A DNA stretch of 64,000 nt from UBA6168 sp039819485 (GTDB taxonomy: Bacteria > Bacteroidota > Bacteroidia > Chitinophagales > Saprospiraceae), in contig JBCBRY010000027.1 in NCBI GenBank assembly GCA_039819485.1, forward strand, positions 1 through 64,000. Direction: 5' to 3'. Positions 51,407 to 59,712 of the stretch are shown piece by piece. A model generated the notes under the pieces. That model had not been told where the DNA came from. It did no database searches and worked only from the letters and a program-made list of their open reading frames with translations. Each line of letters starts with the position of its first letter. Positions within the stretch are counted from its first letter, which is position 1. The position numbers were made by a program, and so were the translations under genes.

Positions 51407-52663
51407 CTACTGCTCTCTAACCGCAAATCCCACTTTCTTCAAGTCCTCATAAAACGCCGGGTAGGATTTCACAACTACCATTGGCTCTTCGATTCTTATT
51501 TCACCCAACAGGGCCAAAGGGGCAAAAGCCATGGCCATCCGGTGGTCTTCATAGGTGCTGAAACAGGGTGTGTTTTCCACTACGGCTTTGCCCTCTACCA
51601 TATAAAAATCCTTGTTTGATTTCTTTGAAAAACGGCCGGGCAGCAGTGCCAGAAAAGACTGGACTTTGGCAAGTTCTATTTGCAGCGCATTGATCCGGTC
51701 CGTTTCTTTAATGCGAAGGGTTTCCAGGCCGGTAAAAACACCATGTACGCCCAGCCCGGCACAGACGACAGCGAGGGTCTGTGCAACATCAGGGCAGGGT
51801 AAGAAATCCCACTCGAAAAAAGGCTGGTAAGTGGCGTCGGCAGGTTTTTGAAGGCGTACTTTATTCTCGCTGAAGATACTTGTTACCCCGAACGATTCCA
51901 TCATTTTAGGCAATACGGAGTCACCTTGCAAACTATCCTCGAAAAGACCGTGGAGGGTCAGGTCGCACTCGTCAGCCAGGGCCGCCATGGCATACCAGTA
52001 GGAAGCCGCCGACCAGTCCGCTTCCACCGTGAATTCTTTCGCCTGATAGCTTTGTGGTTTTACGGAAATGCTGTTTTCTTTCCACTCATGTCCGACGCCA
52101 AAATATGCCATCATCTTCAAGGTCATTTCCAGATAGGGACGGGAAACGATTTCTCCCTCGAGGTGGATGGTCAATCCTTCGGGAAGGATGGGAGCGATCA
52201 TCAGGAGGGCGGAAATATATTGACTACTGGTGCTGGCCGGGATGGTCAGTTCATTTATTTTGCCTAAATCTTTAGGCGTGTTAATTCTGAGGGGGGGGTA
52301 GCCTTCCTTTTCGAGGTAGTCGATGTCGGCACCTATTTTCTTTAGAGCTTCAGCCAGTACACCGATGGGGCGTTCTTTCATTCTTTCAGTTCCGGTGAGG
52401 GTCTGGCTGCCTTTCTGCATGGACAGGTAAGCTGTCATGAAACGGAAGGTCGTGCCTGCTGCACCGGCGTCGAGTATTTCCTTGTCGCTTTCAAGCAAGG
52501 CTTGCATCAGTTCCGAATCTTTAGAAGTCGATAAGCTTTTTATCTTGAATTGCTCACGGCACAATGCCCGGATGATGAGCGCCCGGTTACTAATGCTCTT
52601 GGATCCGTTGAGGTGTATTTTACCGAAAAGATTTTTGTCTTTTTTTGAAATGGTGTACGTCAT
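51407..52663 (-). CDS. aroA: 3-phosphoshikimate 1-carboxyvinyltransferase (EPSP synthase)
   Basis: 418 residues. Shikimate-pathway enzyme joining shikimate-3-phosphate and phosphoenolpyruvate. Motifs: HLNGSKSISNRALIIRAL (substrate binding), LDAGAAGTTFRFMTAYLS, IPASTSSQYISALLM, LRIKETDRINALQIEL and YEDHRMAMAFAPLAL. The LDAGAAGTTFR segment differs from the more common NAGTAxRF but occurs in Bacteroidota forms. Divergent from the DJ-1/PfpI gene (55-base gap), so they may share control. Confidence 0.95.
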   Translation of the reverse strand: MTYTISKKDKNLFGKIHLNGSKSISNRALIIRALCREQFKIKSLSTSKDSELMQALLESDKEILDAGAAGTTFRFMTAYLSMQKGSQTLTGTERMKERPIGVLAEALKKIGADIDYLEKEGYPPLRINTPKDLGKINELTIPASTSSQYISALLMIAPILPEGLTIHLEGEIVSRPYLEMTLKMMAYFGVGHEWKENSISVKPQSYQAKEFTVEADWSAASYWYAMAALADECDLTLHGLFEDSLQGDSVLPKMMESFGVTSIFSENKVRLQKPADATYQPFFEWDFLPCPDVAQTLAVVCAGLGVHGVFTGLETLRIKETDRINALQIELAKVQSFLALLPGRFSKKSNKDFYMVEGKAVVENTPCFSTYEDHRMAMAFAPLALLGEIRIEEPMVVVKSYPAFYEDLKKVGFAVREQ

Positions 52664-52718
52664 GTTGCTATCGGTTCAACTTTTGAAAAGGTTGTTAACT
52701 TGCCCGAAAATTCCAGTC

Positions 52719-53450
52719 ATGAAATATTTCACCACAACGTTATTCATTTTTTGCCTTTTAGCCTGCACCGAAAAACCAAATCCGGAAAATATTGCAGTGC
52801 CGATCCGCCAGCCAAGCATACTGGCCAACCGCTATAATGCTGCCTTCCTGATTATGGACGGCGTATACAATACAGAACTAACGGCTCCCTATGACATCTT
52901 TCAGCATACCATCTTCCGGGAAAACATTAAACCGATGAACACCTTTTTGGTGGCCAATACGCTTGATCCGATAACATCTTTTGAAGGCATCCGCCTGCTG
53001 CCTGATTATAATTACCTGATGGATGAAGTGCCGCCCATTGACATTTTAATAGTCCCCAGTGCCGAGCACCACCTCGATACAGATTTGGAAGATGGGGCCA
53101 TGGTCGGATTTGTGAAAAAAGTGGCGAAAGATGCAATGTACGTTACTTCACACTGCGACGGTGCTTTTGTGCTGGCCAAAGCGGGACTGCTTGACTCCGT
53201 TGCTTCCACTACCTTTCCAAGTGATATTGATGCGTATAAAAAAATGTTTCCCCACCTTGATGTGCGGGACAGCGTGCTGTTTGTCCATGACGGCAAATAC
53301 ATCACTTCGGCGGGCGGGGCCAAGTCTTTTGAGGCGGCGCTTTATTTAACGGAAGTGCTTTACGGGAAAGAGATTACTCAACGGCTGGCTAAAGGGCTGG
53401 TGATTGATTGGGATTTGAAGAAGGTACCTTGTACGATCATTAATGATTGA
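52719..53450 (+). CDS. DJ-1/PfpI-family lipoprotein
   Basis: 243 residues from ATG 52719, chosen because it gives the lipoprotein signal MKYFTTTLFIFCLLAC (Cys16); the open frame extends far upstream but through the aroA gene. DJ-1/PfpI (class I GATase-like) fold: NAAFLIMDGVYNTELTAPYDIFQ, IDILIVPSAEHH, and the nucleophile elbow YVTSHCDGAFVLAKAGLLD (Cys146). Most relatives in this group are AraC-type sensors or isocyanide hydratase-like, but here the domain stands alone and is exported. Function unknown. Confidence 0.85.
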   Translation: MKYFTTTLFIFCLLACTEKPNPENIAVPIRQPSILANRYNAAFLIMDGVYNTELTAPYDIFQHTIFRENIKPMNTFLVANTLDPITSFEGIRLLPDYNYLMDEVPPIDILIVPSAEHHLDTDLEDGAMVGFVKKVAKDAMYVTSHCDGAFVLAKAGLLDSVASTTFPSDIDAYKKMFPHLDVRDSVLFVHDGKYITSAGGAKSFEAALYLTEVLYGKEITQRLAKGLVIDWDLKKVPCTIIND

Positions 53451-54263
53451 GAACCCAACATGAGTTATTGTACTTAATAGGTGTTAATTTTTGTTTTCCC
53501 TGTCTAAACTCTATGCAACAAAGATTACAATAAAAAAAGCGACCAGAAACCAAAAATGGGAGGCAGGTTTCCAGCCGCTTTAGCAAATAGGGGGAGTTCT
53601 ATGTTCCTTACCGAAGGTTTTTCATTGGGGTACCTCGGATCGGAGCCCCTCCACTGTGGGGGACAATGGAGAAGCGGGGGGTGTCGGGGACAAAGGGGAT
53701 CAATTTTCACCCAGGGAAGCGGCAAGGTGCGCATTCCCAGGGTGAAAAAAAGTGCAGACGCCAATATGTTCTATGGGTAGCCTGCACCGAATTTGAAACC
53801 GACTAATAAGTCTTGATGTCTTTTCGGGATGTAGTTTCCTCTGTGCCGGACGGCACACGTATGTTGTGTAGTTTTGTGAAATGTGTGGTGTGTGGAAAAG
53901 TGCAGTTTTTGGAACAGCCTAATGAGCTTTCACGATTGGAGTGATTCCAGGGTGCTACTTTTTAAAAATTGAACTGTGGGAAAAAATTGGGAAAAGTGTG
54001 TGGTGGTAGGCATGTATGAAGCCAGTGTTTGTCACAGTTTCTCAAGCAGGTTTAATCACCTAAAATAATGAACATTCCCCTTCTGGGAATTTAGTTTTTA
54101 ATGCGTATTCTCAAAACACATATAAAAACAAAAACAATGCCAGAAAGGGGGCAAGGTGGCTCTGTTGTTAAATGGATGAATGGTTTTTTTAATATTTAAC
54201 CCATTTAGGGTAGGCGGTTTATACTGGCCGTTCAGCTATTTAAGCATTCAATCATTTTTAGGG
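53451..54263. other. 813-bp gap with a GC-rich structured core
   Basis: Nothing codes convincingly. The core 53520-53770 carries several hairpins (separate entry). Further right, TGTGCCG-GA-CGGCACA (about 53840-53856) is a short palindrome, followed by a GTGTG-rich run. The last 150 bases are A/T-rich, downstream of the response regulator gene. Confidence 0.4.
53537..53748 (+). ncRNA. possible structured RNA (multi-hairpin region)
   Basis: Three stems: AAGCGACCAGAAACC with GGTTTCCAGCCGCTT (53537-53580, imperfect), CTCCACTG with CAATGGAG (53649-53671, one mismatch), and TTTTCACCCAGGGAA with TTCCCAGGGTGAAAA (53704-53748, one mismatch), the last followed by AAAAGTGC. The region is clearly more GC-rich than the surrounding gap. 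The strand is uncertain. It could be an sRNA, a decayed element or a terminator cluster. Confidence 0.35.
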
Positions 54264-54947
54264 TCACATCTTAAACCGAAAACCCACTCCGTGGATATTT
54301 TCTATTTTCAATGATTCGTCCTGCTTGAGGTATTTGCGGAGGCGGGAAATGAACACATCAAGACTGCGGCCGAGGAAATAATCGTCTTCCCCCCAAAGCT
54401 TTTCGAGGATGAAGGATCTTTTGATGACCTGGTTCGGCTGTTCGAGGAAGAGTTTGAGGAGGTCCGCTTCCCGTTGGGTGAGGGTGCGGCCATCGCCATT
54501 GTTTTTCAGCTCAAGGTTGTTGTAGTCGAATTCATAGCCACCAAGTTTAAAGTGGGTGGCCGTACTGGGTGAGGTGATGGTACGGCGACGGAGGAAAACT
54601 TCGATTTTGAGGATCAGCTCTTCGATACTAAATGGCTTGGTGATGTAATCATCGGCACCGAGTTTGAGCCCCTTGATTTTATCTTCTTTGAGCGATTTGG
54701 CCGTCAGGAAAATGATGGGCACCTGCGAGTCGTACTTACGGATTTCTTCGGCAATGGTAAATCCATCCACTTCCGGGAGCATGACATCCAGGATGCAAAG
54801 GTCAAATTCATGATCGTTGCTAATGGCTTCTATAACTGATTTGCCTTCTGAAAAATGGCTGACTTTATAGCCTTGCAGTTCGAGGTTGTCGCGCGTCACG
54901 AAACCGAGGCTTTCATCATCTTCTACGTATAATAAATGTGCTTTCAT
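54264..54947 (-). CDS. OmpR-family response regulator (RprY-like)
   Basis: 227 residues. Receiver domain with acidic pair Asp10/11, phospho-acceptor Asp54 (CILDVMLPEVDG), Thr82 and Lys104 (YITKPF). The DNA-binding winged helix has LTQREADLLKLFLEQPNQVIKR, DVFISRLRKYLKQD and NIHGVGFRF. The genes are in kinase-to-regulator order on the minus strand, with a 60-base gap. The similarity to the RprY regulator of the RprXY system in Bacteroides is by memory. Confidence 0.93.
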   Translation of the reverse strand: MKAHLLYVEDDESLGFVTRDNLELQGYKVSHFSEGKSVIEAISNDHEFDLCILDVMLPEVDGFTIAEEIRKYDSQVPIIFLTAKSLKEDKIKGLKLGADDYITKPFSIEELILKIEVFLRRRTITSPSTATHFKLGGYEFDYNNLELKNNGDGRTLTQREADLLKLFLEQPNQVIKRSFILEKLWGEDDYFLGRSLDVFISRLRKYLKQDESLKIENIHGVGFRFKM

Positions 54948-55007
54948 CGCTGGTGAATTTTTTGGCTTTTAGCTATAAGCAGCAGGCTTTTAGCTTTTAG
55001 TAGGATT

Positions 55008-56276
55008 TCAAATAATTATTGATACGGTTGTCCCTTTGCCTGGTTCGCTATTGACCGAAATTTTCCAGCCGTGCGTATCACAGACATTTTTGGTGTAAAA
55101 AAGGCCGAGGCCAAAGCCTTTCACATTGTGTACGTTGCCGGTAGGGACCCGGTAAAACTTATCAAACAGCTTGGCAACGTTTTCTTTTTCGATACCGATT
55201 CCCTGGTCTTCGATTTGTAACAGAAACTTGCCGTCGCGCCGGGTTTCGGTTCTGACGGCAATATATGGTACTTTCTTACAATATTTTATTGCATTGTCCA
55301 GCAGGTTGTGAAGGATATTGGTCAAATGCAATTTGTCTGCTTCAATTACCGGATTGTTGGCCCTTAGGTCGGCATGGATGGTTCCGCCTGATTTTTCGAC
55401 TTGCAGGCGGGTGCTGTCGATGATACTTTTCAATAACTGGTGCAGGTCAATCTCCTCTTTGTTTAATTTGAAATTATCCTTTTCTATGCGGGCCAGTTGC
55501 AGCACTTTCTCCACCTGGTTGTTCAACCGGGTGTTTTGTTCCTTAATGATTTGGGCATATTTCAAAAGCCGGTCGTTGTTGGCTATTTCGGGGCTCTTCA
55601 GAAAAACATCGGAGGAAATTTTTATTGTTGAAATAGGAGTTTTGAATTCATGCGTCATATTATTGATGAAATCCTTCTGCATCTCCGACAGGCGTTTTTG
55701 CTGTAAAATGATAAACATGGAATAAAGGAAAAACAAAATGGTGATCAGCAAAATGGCCGAGAAAATGATGGTCAGGCGCATGTTGCTCAATATCTGTGAA
55801 ATCCGGTTGGGGAACCGGACACCAAAATAATAGATGAGGTTTTCGTCCTCTGGCAATGGGAAATCAATCTTGATATCTTCCTGGGTAGGGGCCTCCGGTG
55901 AGTAACTGATGTATTTTCCATAAGCCATTTCACGGGAATCACAATTGTAGATACCATATTCGAAATCCTCCCTGAGGCTCATTTTTTCCAGTTCGGTGCG
56001 CAGAAAAAATTCCAGGTCCTGCGGACGGATATTGTCGTTGATGTTGACAATAAAATAATTGGAAGTCTGCTGGTTGATCAAGTCAATCGGAGGGGGAGAG
56101 CTTCCCATTTTTTCAAAGCGGTCGGCCACATTTTGCATGGCGATAAAAACCTTTTCTTCAAATTCCTTCTCCTCCACATTCCAGGTATTCATCAATAGGT
56201 AGGCCTGTATGGCGATCATCCCGATGATGGCCAGCGAACCAAAAATGACAACCGTGAGAATCGTATTGTTTTTCAT
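55008..56276 (-). CDS. sensor histidine kinase (RprX-like)
   Basis: 422 residues with transmembrane segments at about 8-28 and 168-190 and a periplasmic sensor of about 140 residues. The H-box is NNMTHEFKTPIST (His209), the N-box is NILHNLLDNAIKYC, and the G1, F and G2 boxes are DQGIGI, FDKFYR and GFGLGLFY. It phosphorylates the response regulator encoded just downstream. The signal is unknown. The periplasmic domain has QQTSNYFIVNINDNIRPQD but no family I recognise. Confidence 0.93.
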   Translation of the reverse strand: MKNNTILTVVIFGSLAIIGMIAIQAYLLMNTWNVEEKEFEEKVFIAMQNVADRFEKMGSSPPPIDLINQQTSNYFIVNINDNIRPQDLEFFLRTELEKMSLREDFEYGIYNCDSREMAYGKYISYSPEAPTQEDIKIDFPLPEDENLIYYFGVRFPNRISQILSNMRLTIIFSAILLITILFFLYSMFIILQQKRLSEMQKDFINNMTHEFKTPISTIKISSDVFLKSPEIANNDRLLKYAQIIKEQNTRLNNQVEKVLQLARIEKDNFKLNKEEIDLHQLLKSIIDSTRLQVEKSGGTIHADLRANNPVIEADKLHLTNILHNLLDNAIKYCKKVPYIAVRTETRRDGKFLLQIEDQGIGIEKENVAKLFDKFYRVPTGNVHNVKGFGLGLFYTKNVCDTHGWKISVNSEPGKGTTVSIII

Positions 56277-56386
56277 GGAAGACCGATTAGGAAAAATGTA
56301 AAATGAAAACGATGTTTGGTCGCAATCATTTCATTGGACAGCAAAAATCCAGTTTGTTTATGGGTAAAAGAACTGGCGGGGCATTG

Positions 56387-56593
56387 TTAACATCTTTTTA
56401 GGACTTGACTTAAAAGGTCTTCTTTCAAAGCGGTGCCACGTGGTGGATCGGTATCTATCTTTTTGTAGTGCCCCTTAGCTCGAATAGCCAATTCGCCCAA
56501 CAGGCTGGCCGTAATAAGAATAGTGATTATGATTACTGAAATGAAGGAAACTTTCTTTTGGGCAGAAAATGCTTTTGGGTTGGGAGAGAGCAT
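56387..56593 (-). CDS. small membrane protein, unknown function
   Basis: 68 residues with one transmembrane segment (VSFISVIIITILITASLLGEL, about 15-35) and a basic tail ending in Cys. It is read in the same direction as the histidine kinase, 110 bases upstream of it. It might be an accessory of the two-component system or be spurious; there is no homology evidence. Confidence 0.4.
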   Translation of the reverse strand: MLSPNPKAFSAQKKVSFISVIIITILITASLLGELAIRAKGHYKKIDTDPPRGTALKEDLLSQVLKRC

Positions 56594-56678
56594 GGTAGTT
56601 ATAAATTTCTGTTTAAGAAGAAATAATCTACCTGTTAATTTAATGGCATATTGGAGCCCAAATCGTATTTCAATAGAC

Positions 56679-56686
56679 TAACTTTG
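56679..56686 (+). promoter_or_regulatory. putative -7 element of DUF4271-hemD
   Basis: TAACTTTG fits TAnnTTTG, 17 bases before the ATG at 56704. The best upstream TTG (56651-56653) is 25 bases away, slightly long. Confidence 0.45.
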
Positions 56687-56703
56687 CATTTGTATACAAT
56701 TTT

Positions 56704-57633
56704 ATGGACAAACCTTTATTCAAGATAAGATCAATTATTCTGTTGGGAGCTTTCTGGGCACTGAGTGCTGCTGCTTTCTCCCAGCAGACTGCCAGCCCCT
56801 TTGATATTATTCCCCGGCTCCCCCAGAGCGATTCCCCAGACAGTGTCATTACTATTTCAGCTTCATCCAATCCATTTGACATCTACCAGATCGATGCACA
56901 GTCCCTGGCCCAGCCCAGTGGCTATACTCCCCAGTTTCAGGTGGAACGAAAACGAAAGCCTCTTTCTGTCAAGGAAAAAACGGCTTTGTACCAGCGTTTT
57001 TTGATTATCACAGTTTTGACGGTCATTGCTGTCATGACCATTGTTATTACAATTTTCAGAATCTTTATAGCAAAAATATGGAAGGCCTTTCTGAACGATA
57101 ATATTCTAAGCCAGTTGCTCCGGGAGCAGGGGGCGGGCGTGACCATAGGTTACCTGATTCTATATTTGATCTTTTTTATTAATGCAGGCATTTTCGCTTT
57201 TTTGGCTTTGAAACACTTTGACATTAACCTGCCTGTTTCCAATTCGAATGTGCTGGGCCTTTTGTTGTGCATCGGAGGGGTAGGGCTTTTTTATTCTGTC
57301 AAGCATATTTTACTATCGATTGTCAGTTACGTATTTCCCATCGACAAAGAAGTAGGAAGGTATAGTTTCACAGTTATGGTTTTCAACATCGTGGCCGGTA
57401 TATTTCTGGCTCCGGTCATTTTGTTTGTTGCGTATTCTTCAGAGGGAATAAGTGGAGGAGTCATTAAATTGACCATCCTGGCTTTATTGGGGGTCATGTT
57501 ATTTAGAGGTTTACGGGGACTTTTCATAGCGAACCGGTTTTTTGCCTGGCACAAATTTCACTTTTTCTTGTATCTTTGCGCCGTTGAATTAGCGCCTTTG
57601 CTAGTCACGTTTAAACTGCTTGATGTGCTGTAG
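56704..57633 (+). CDS. DUF4271 membrane protein
   Basis: 309 residues. A signal-like start (residues 10-26, AAAFSQ) is followed by a soluble segment to about 95, then six or seven transmembrane spans (about 100-120, 152-172, 180-198, 210-228, 245-265, 275-295) with the conserved-looking VLSKHILLS/FPIDKEVG and FHFFLYLCAVELAPLL. DUF4271 proteins occur upstream of hemD in many Bacteroidota, and here hemD follows at 49 bases. A link to haem biosynthesis or insertion is inferred from this pairing only. Confidence 0.85.
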   Translation: MDKPLFKIRSIILLGAFWALSAAAFSQQTASPFDIIPRLPQSDSPDSVITISASSNPFDIYQIDAQSLAQPSGYTPQFQVERKRKPLSVKEKTALYQRFLIITVLTVIAVMTIVITIFRIFIAKIWKAFLNDNILSQLLREQGAGVTIGYLILYLIFFINAGIFAFLALKHFDINLPVSNSNVLGLLLCIGGVGLFYSVKHILLSIVSYVFPIDKEVGRYSFTVMVFNIVAGIFLAPVILFVAYSSEGISGGVIKLTILALLGVMLFRGLRGLFIANRFFAWHKFHFFLYLCAVELAPLLVTFKLLDVL

Positions 57634-57681
57634 GCGTATTCAGACAAATATTAAGTTGAGAAACAAAATTTATTCTTTTGA

Positions 57682-58467
57682 ATGGAAGTAATCAATGATG
57701 GTAAAGTGACTGAGGAGACTTATAAAAAAGTAAGGACTATTTTGGTGTCACAACCCAAGCCAGAGCGTTCTCCTTACTATAATCTTGAAAAAAAATACGG
57801 GTTAACAATTGATTGGAGACCATTTATACATGTGGAAGGTTTGACTGCCAAGGAATTCCGAAAGCAGCGAATCAAACAAGATGACTTTTCGGCCATCATT
57901 TTCACAAGTAAAAATGCCATTGATCACTTTTTCCGCCTTTGCGAAGAAATGAGGATCAAGATGTCACAAGACACGAAGTACTTCTGCAAAACGGAAGCTG
58001 TGGCCAATTATCTCCAAAAGTTCATTGTATATCGGAAAAGAAAAGTGTTTGCTGGCGTACGCACTGTACAAGACCTGAAACCTTACCTGATGAAGCACAA
58101 AGACAATGAAAAGTTTTTGTTGCCGACTTCTAACCTGGGCTATGGTACTTTCGGAGCCTTTTTGAAGGAAAACGGCTTTGAATGGCAGCAGGCCATGATG
58201 TACCAGACGGTCACCAGTGACCTGAGCGACCTGAAAGATATTTATTACGATATCATCGTATTCTTCAGTCCTCTGGATATTAAAGCACTTTATGAAAACT
58301 TTCCTGATTTCAAGCAAAAGAATACCCGTATTGCCGGGTTCGGGAAGTCGACGACTGGTGCGATCGCAAACGAAGGGTTATTCCTGAATATTAAAGCTCC
58401 TGCTCCTGGTGTACCTTCCATGACCATGGCGCTGGAAAATTATCTTAAGATATCGAACAAAGACTAA
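57682..58467 (+). CDS. hemD: uroporphyrinogen-III synthase
   Basis: 261 residues. It closes and inverts ring D of hydroxymethylbilane. The sequence ILVSQPKPERSPYYNLEKKYG, AIIFTSKNAIDHFF, FLLPTSNLGYGTFGAFLKENGF, DIIVFFSPLDIKALYENFP and RIAGFGKSTTGAIANEGL matches Bacteroidota HemD, whose overall similarity to other bacteria is low. It forms a two-gene unit with DUF4271 (49-base gap). A strong terminator follows. Confidence 0.88.
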   Translation: MEVINDGKVTEETYKKVRTILVSQPKPERSPYYNLEKKYGLTIDWRPFIHVEGLTAKEFRKQRIKQDDFSAIIFTSKNAIDHFFRLCEEMRIKMSQDTKYFCKTEAVANYLQKFIVYRKRKVFAGVRTVQDLKPYLMKHKDNEKFLLPTSNLGYGTFGAFLKENGFEWQQAMMYQTVTSDLSDLKDIYYDIIVFFSPLDIKALYENFPDFKQKNTRIAGFGKSTTGAIANEGLFLNIKAPAPGVPSMTMALENYLKISNKD

Positions 58468-58555
58468 TATGTTTTTGTTAAAATATTTCTTGGAGGTTGA
58501 TTTTAACCTAAAGAGCAATCTTCAAGTTGTTTTCTCATAGTATGTTTGTTTGAAG

Positions 58556-58575
58556 CCCCGATGCTTGCATCGGGG
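58556..58575. terminator. bidirectional terminator between hemD and the potassium channel
   Basis: A perfect 20-base palindrome CCCCGATGC-TT-GCATCGGGG, followed on the + strand by TCTTTGCTTTT, between convergent genes (hemD stop at 58467, channel stop at 58596). Confidence 0.88.
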
Positions 58576-58595
58576 TCTTTGCTTTTCAGGCGGGT

Positions 58596-59573
58596 TTACG
58601 ACCTGCCGTTCAATTCCTCGTACAGCCCTTCCACTTTTTCCATTTCATCAATTTGCTCCAGGTCCAGAATAGTTTTCCCTCCTTCCCCCGGATAGTACAT
58701 CAGCGCAAACTTGTAACCATAAAGAATTTCATGCGCTGTATAGGAAAAATTTGCAAAAACCTGATTGGAATAAGTTTCGTCATATGCCTGAATCAGTACG
58801 ATGATTTCTACTTCGCGCCCTTCCAGGTCTTCCCTCGTTAATCCAAAGAGTGGGCTTTCTTTGGTAATAGGGTGTACGACTGTCCAACTCAAAGGTAGCA
58901 TGACCACTTTGTCAAGCTGTAGTTCCAAATTGTAGAACCTCCTGACTTTTTCTTTCCCGCGTTGGCTTTCTACCCATGACATTACCAGTTTAGCCTCGGC
59001 ATTGATGATCTTGTTGTCCCTGCGGTTGGCCAATCGGAACATCAGTCCAGTTTTTGGTTCAGCAAACGGGGCAATGATGATATTTTTACTAAACACAAAC
59101 TGAGCAACTGGCCTGGAGAAACGGGCAAAGAATAGACCTGTGGCAAGGGCAAAGGCCAGCAGCCCGGTCAAGGCATTAATGGATGCAATAATGTTGGAAG
59201 AAATACAGACCGGACTGACCGAACCATAGCCTACAGTGGTCAAAGTCTGTACACTGAAAAACCAGACTTCCAGAAAATTTAGAAAAATTCCTTTGTCTTC
59301 CACGCCACTCAGACATTCTATGCCGGTCATTAATAACAGGATGGCAAACAGGGTATTGACCAGAATGAAAAAGAGGACGACCATACCAAAAAAGCGGTGC
59401 CATGGCATTTCCTTTAGGTCCTGATAAAGCGTCCATCCTTTTTTGCCAATAGTCGTTACGTTGTATTTTCCGTTTTTCTCCAGGAGGCGATAGTGCCTGC
59501 CGGTGATCTTGGTACCGAAACCCAGGTCTTCTGCTTCTTTCTGGCTCTTCTTGTTACTCGGAGTAAGGTTCAT
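58596..59573 (-). CDS. KirBac-type inward rectifier potassium channel
   Basis: 325 residues. The N-terminal slide helix region includes LYQDLKEMPWHRFFGM. Two transmembrane segments (about 62-82 and 121-146) flank a pore with the selectivity filter TVGYG (113-117). The C-terminal Kir immunoglobulin-like domain (about 155-300) shows IAPFAEPKTGLMFRLANRRDN and LSWTVVHPITKESPLFGL, as in KirBac/IRK. It conducts K+ and is gated by ligands unknown here. Convergent with hemD and divergent from crtI. Confidence 0.94.
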   Translation of the reverse strand: MNLTPSNKKSQKEAEDLGFGTKITGRHYRLLEKNGKYNVTTIGKKGWTLYQDLKEMPWHRFFGMVVLFFILVNTLFAILLLMTGIECLSGVEDKGIFLNFLEVWFFSVQTLTTVGYGSVSPVCISSNIIASINALTGLLAFALATGLFFARFSRPVAQFVFSKNIIIAPFAEPKTGLMFRLANRRDNKIINAEAKLVMSWVESQRGKEKVRRFYNLELQLDKVVMLPLSWTVVHPITKESPLFGLTREDLEGREVEIIVLIQAYDETYSNQVFANFSYTAHEILYGYKFALMYYPGEGGKTILDLEQIDEMEKVEGLYEELNGRS

Positions 59574-59712
59574 TTGATTGATTTTTCATCAGTTATATAA
59601 AGAGTTGTATCTTAATGTTTGTTTTGTTTAACTTTATTGGATTATTTTTTAAACAAAAAAAATAACACTCTGTTATAGCAATCATTCAGCAACTATTAAT
59701 TAGCTACAAATT

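Noticed and set aside
52437..52718. Upstream extension of the DJ-1/PfpI frame
   Set aside because: It runs through aroA in antisense; the ATG at 52719 starts a clean lipoprotein signal.
53525..53764. 79-codon minus-strand and 74-codon plus-strand open frames in the 813-bp gap
   Set aside because: They overlap the hairpin region, have unbalanced composition (Pro/Leu/Arg or Gly/Arg-rich) and no recognisable motif.
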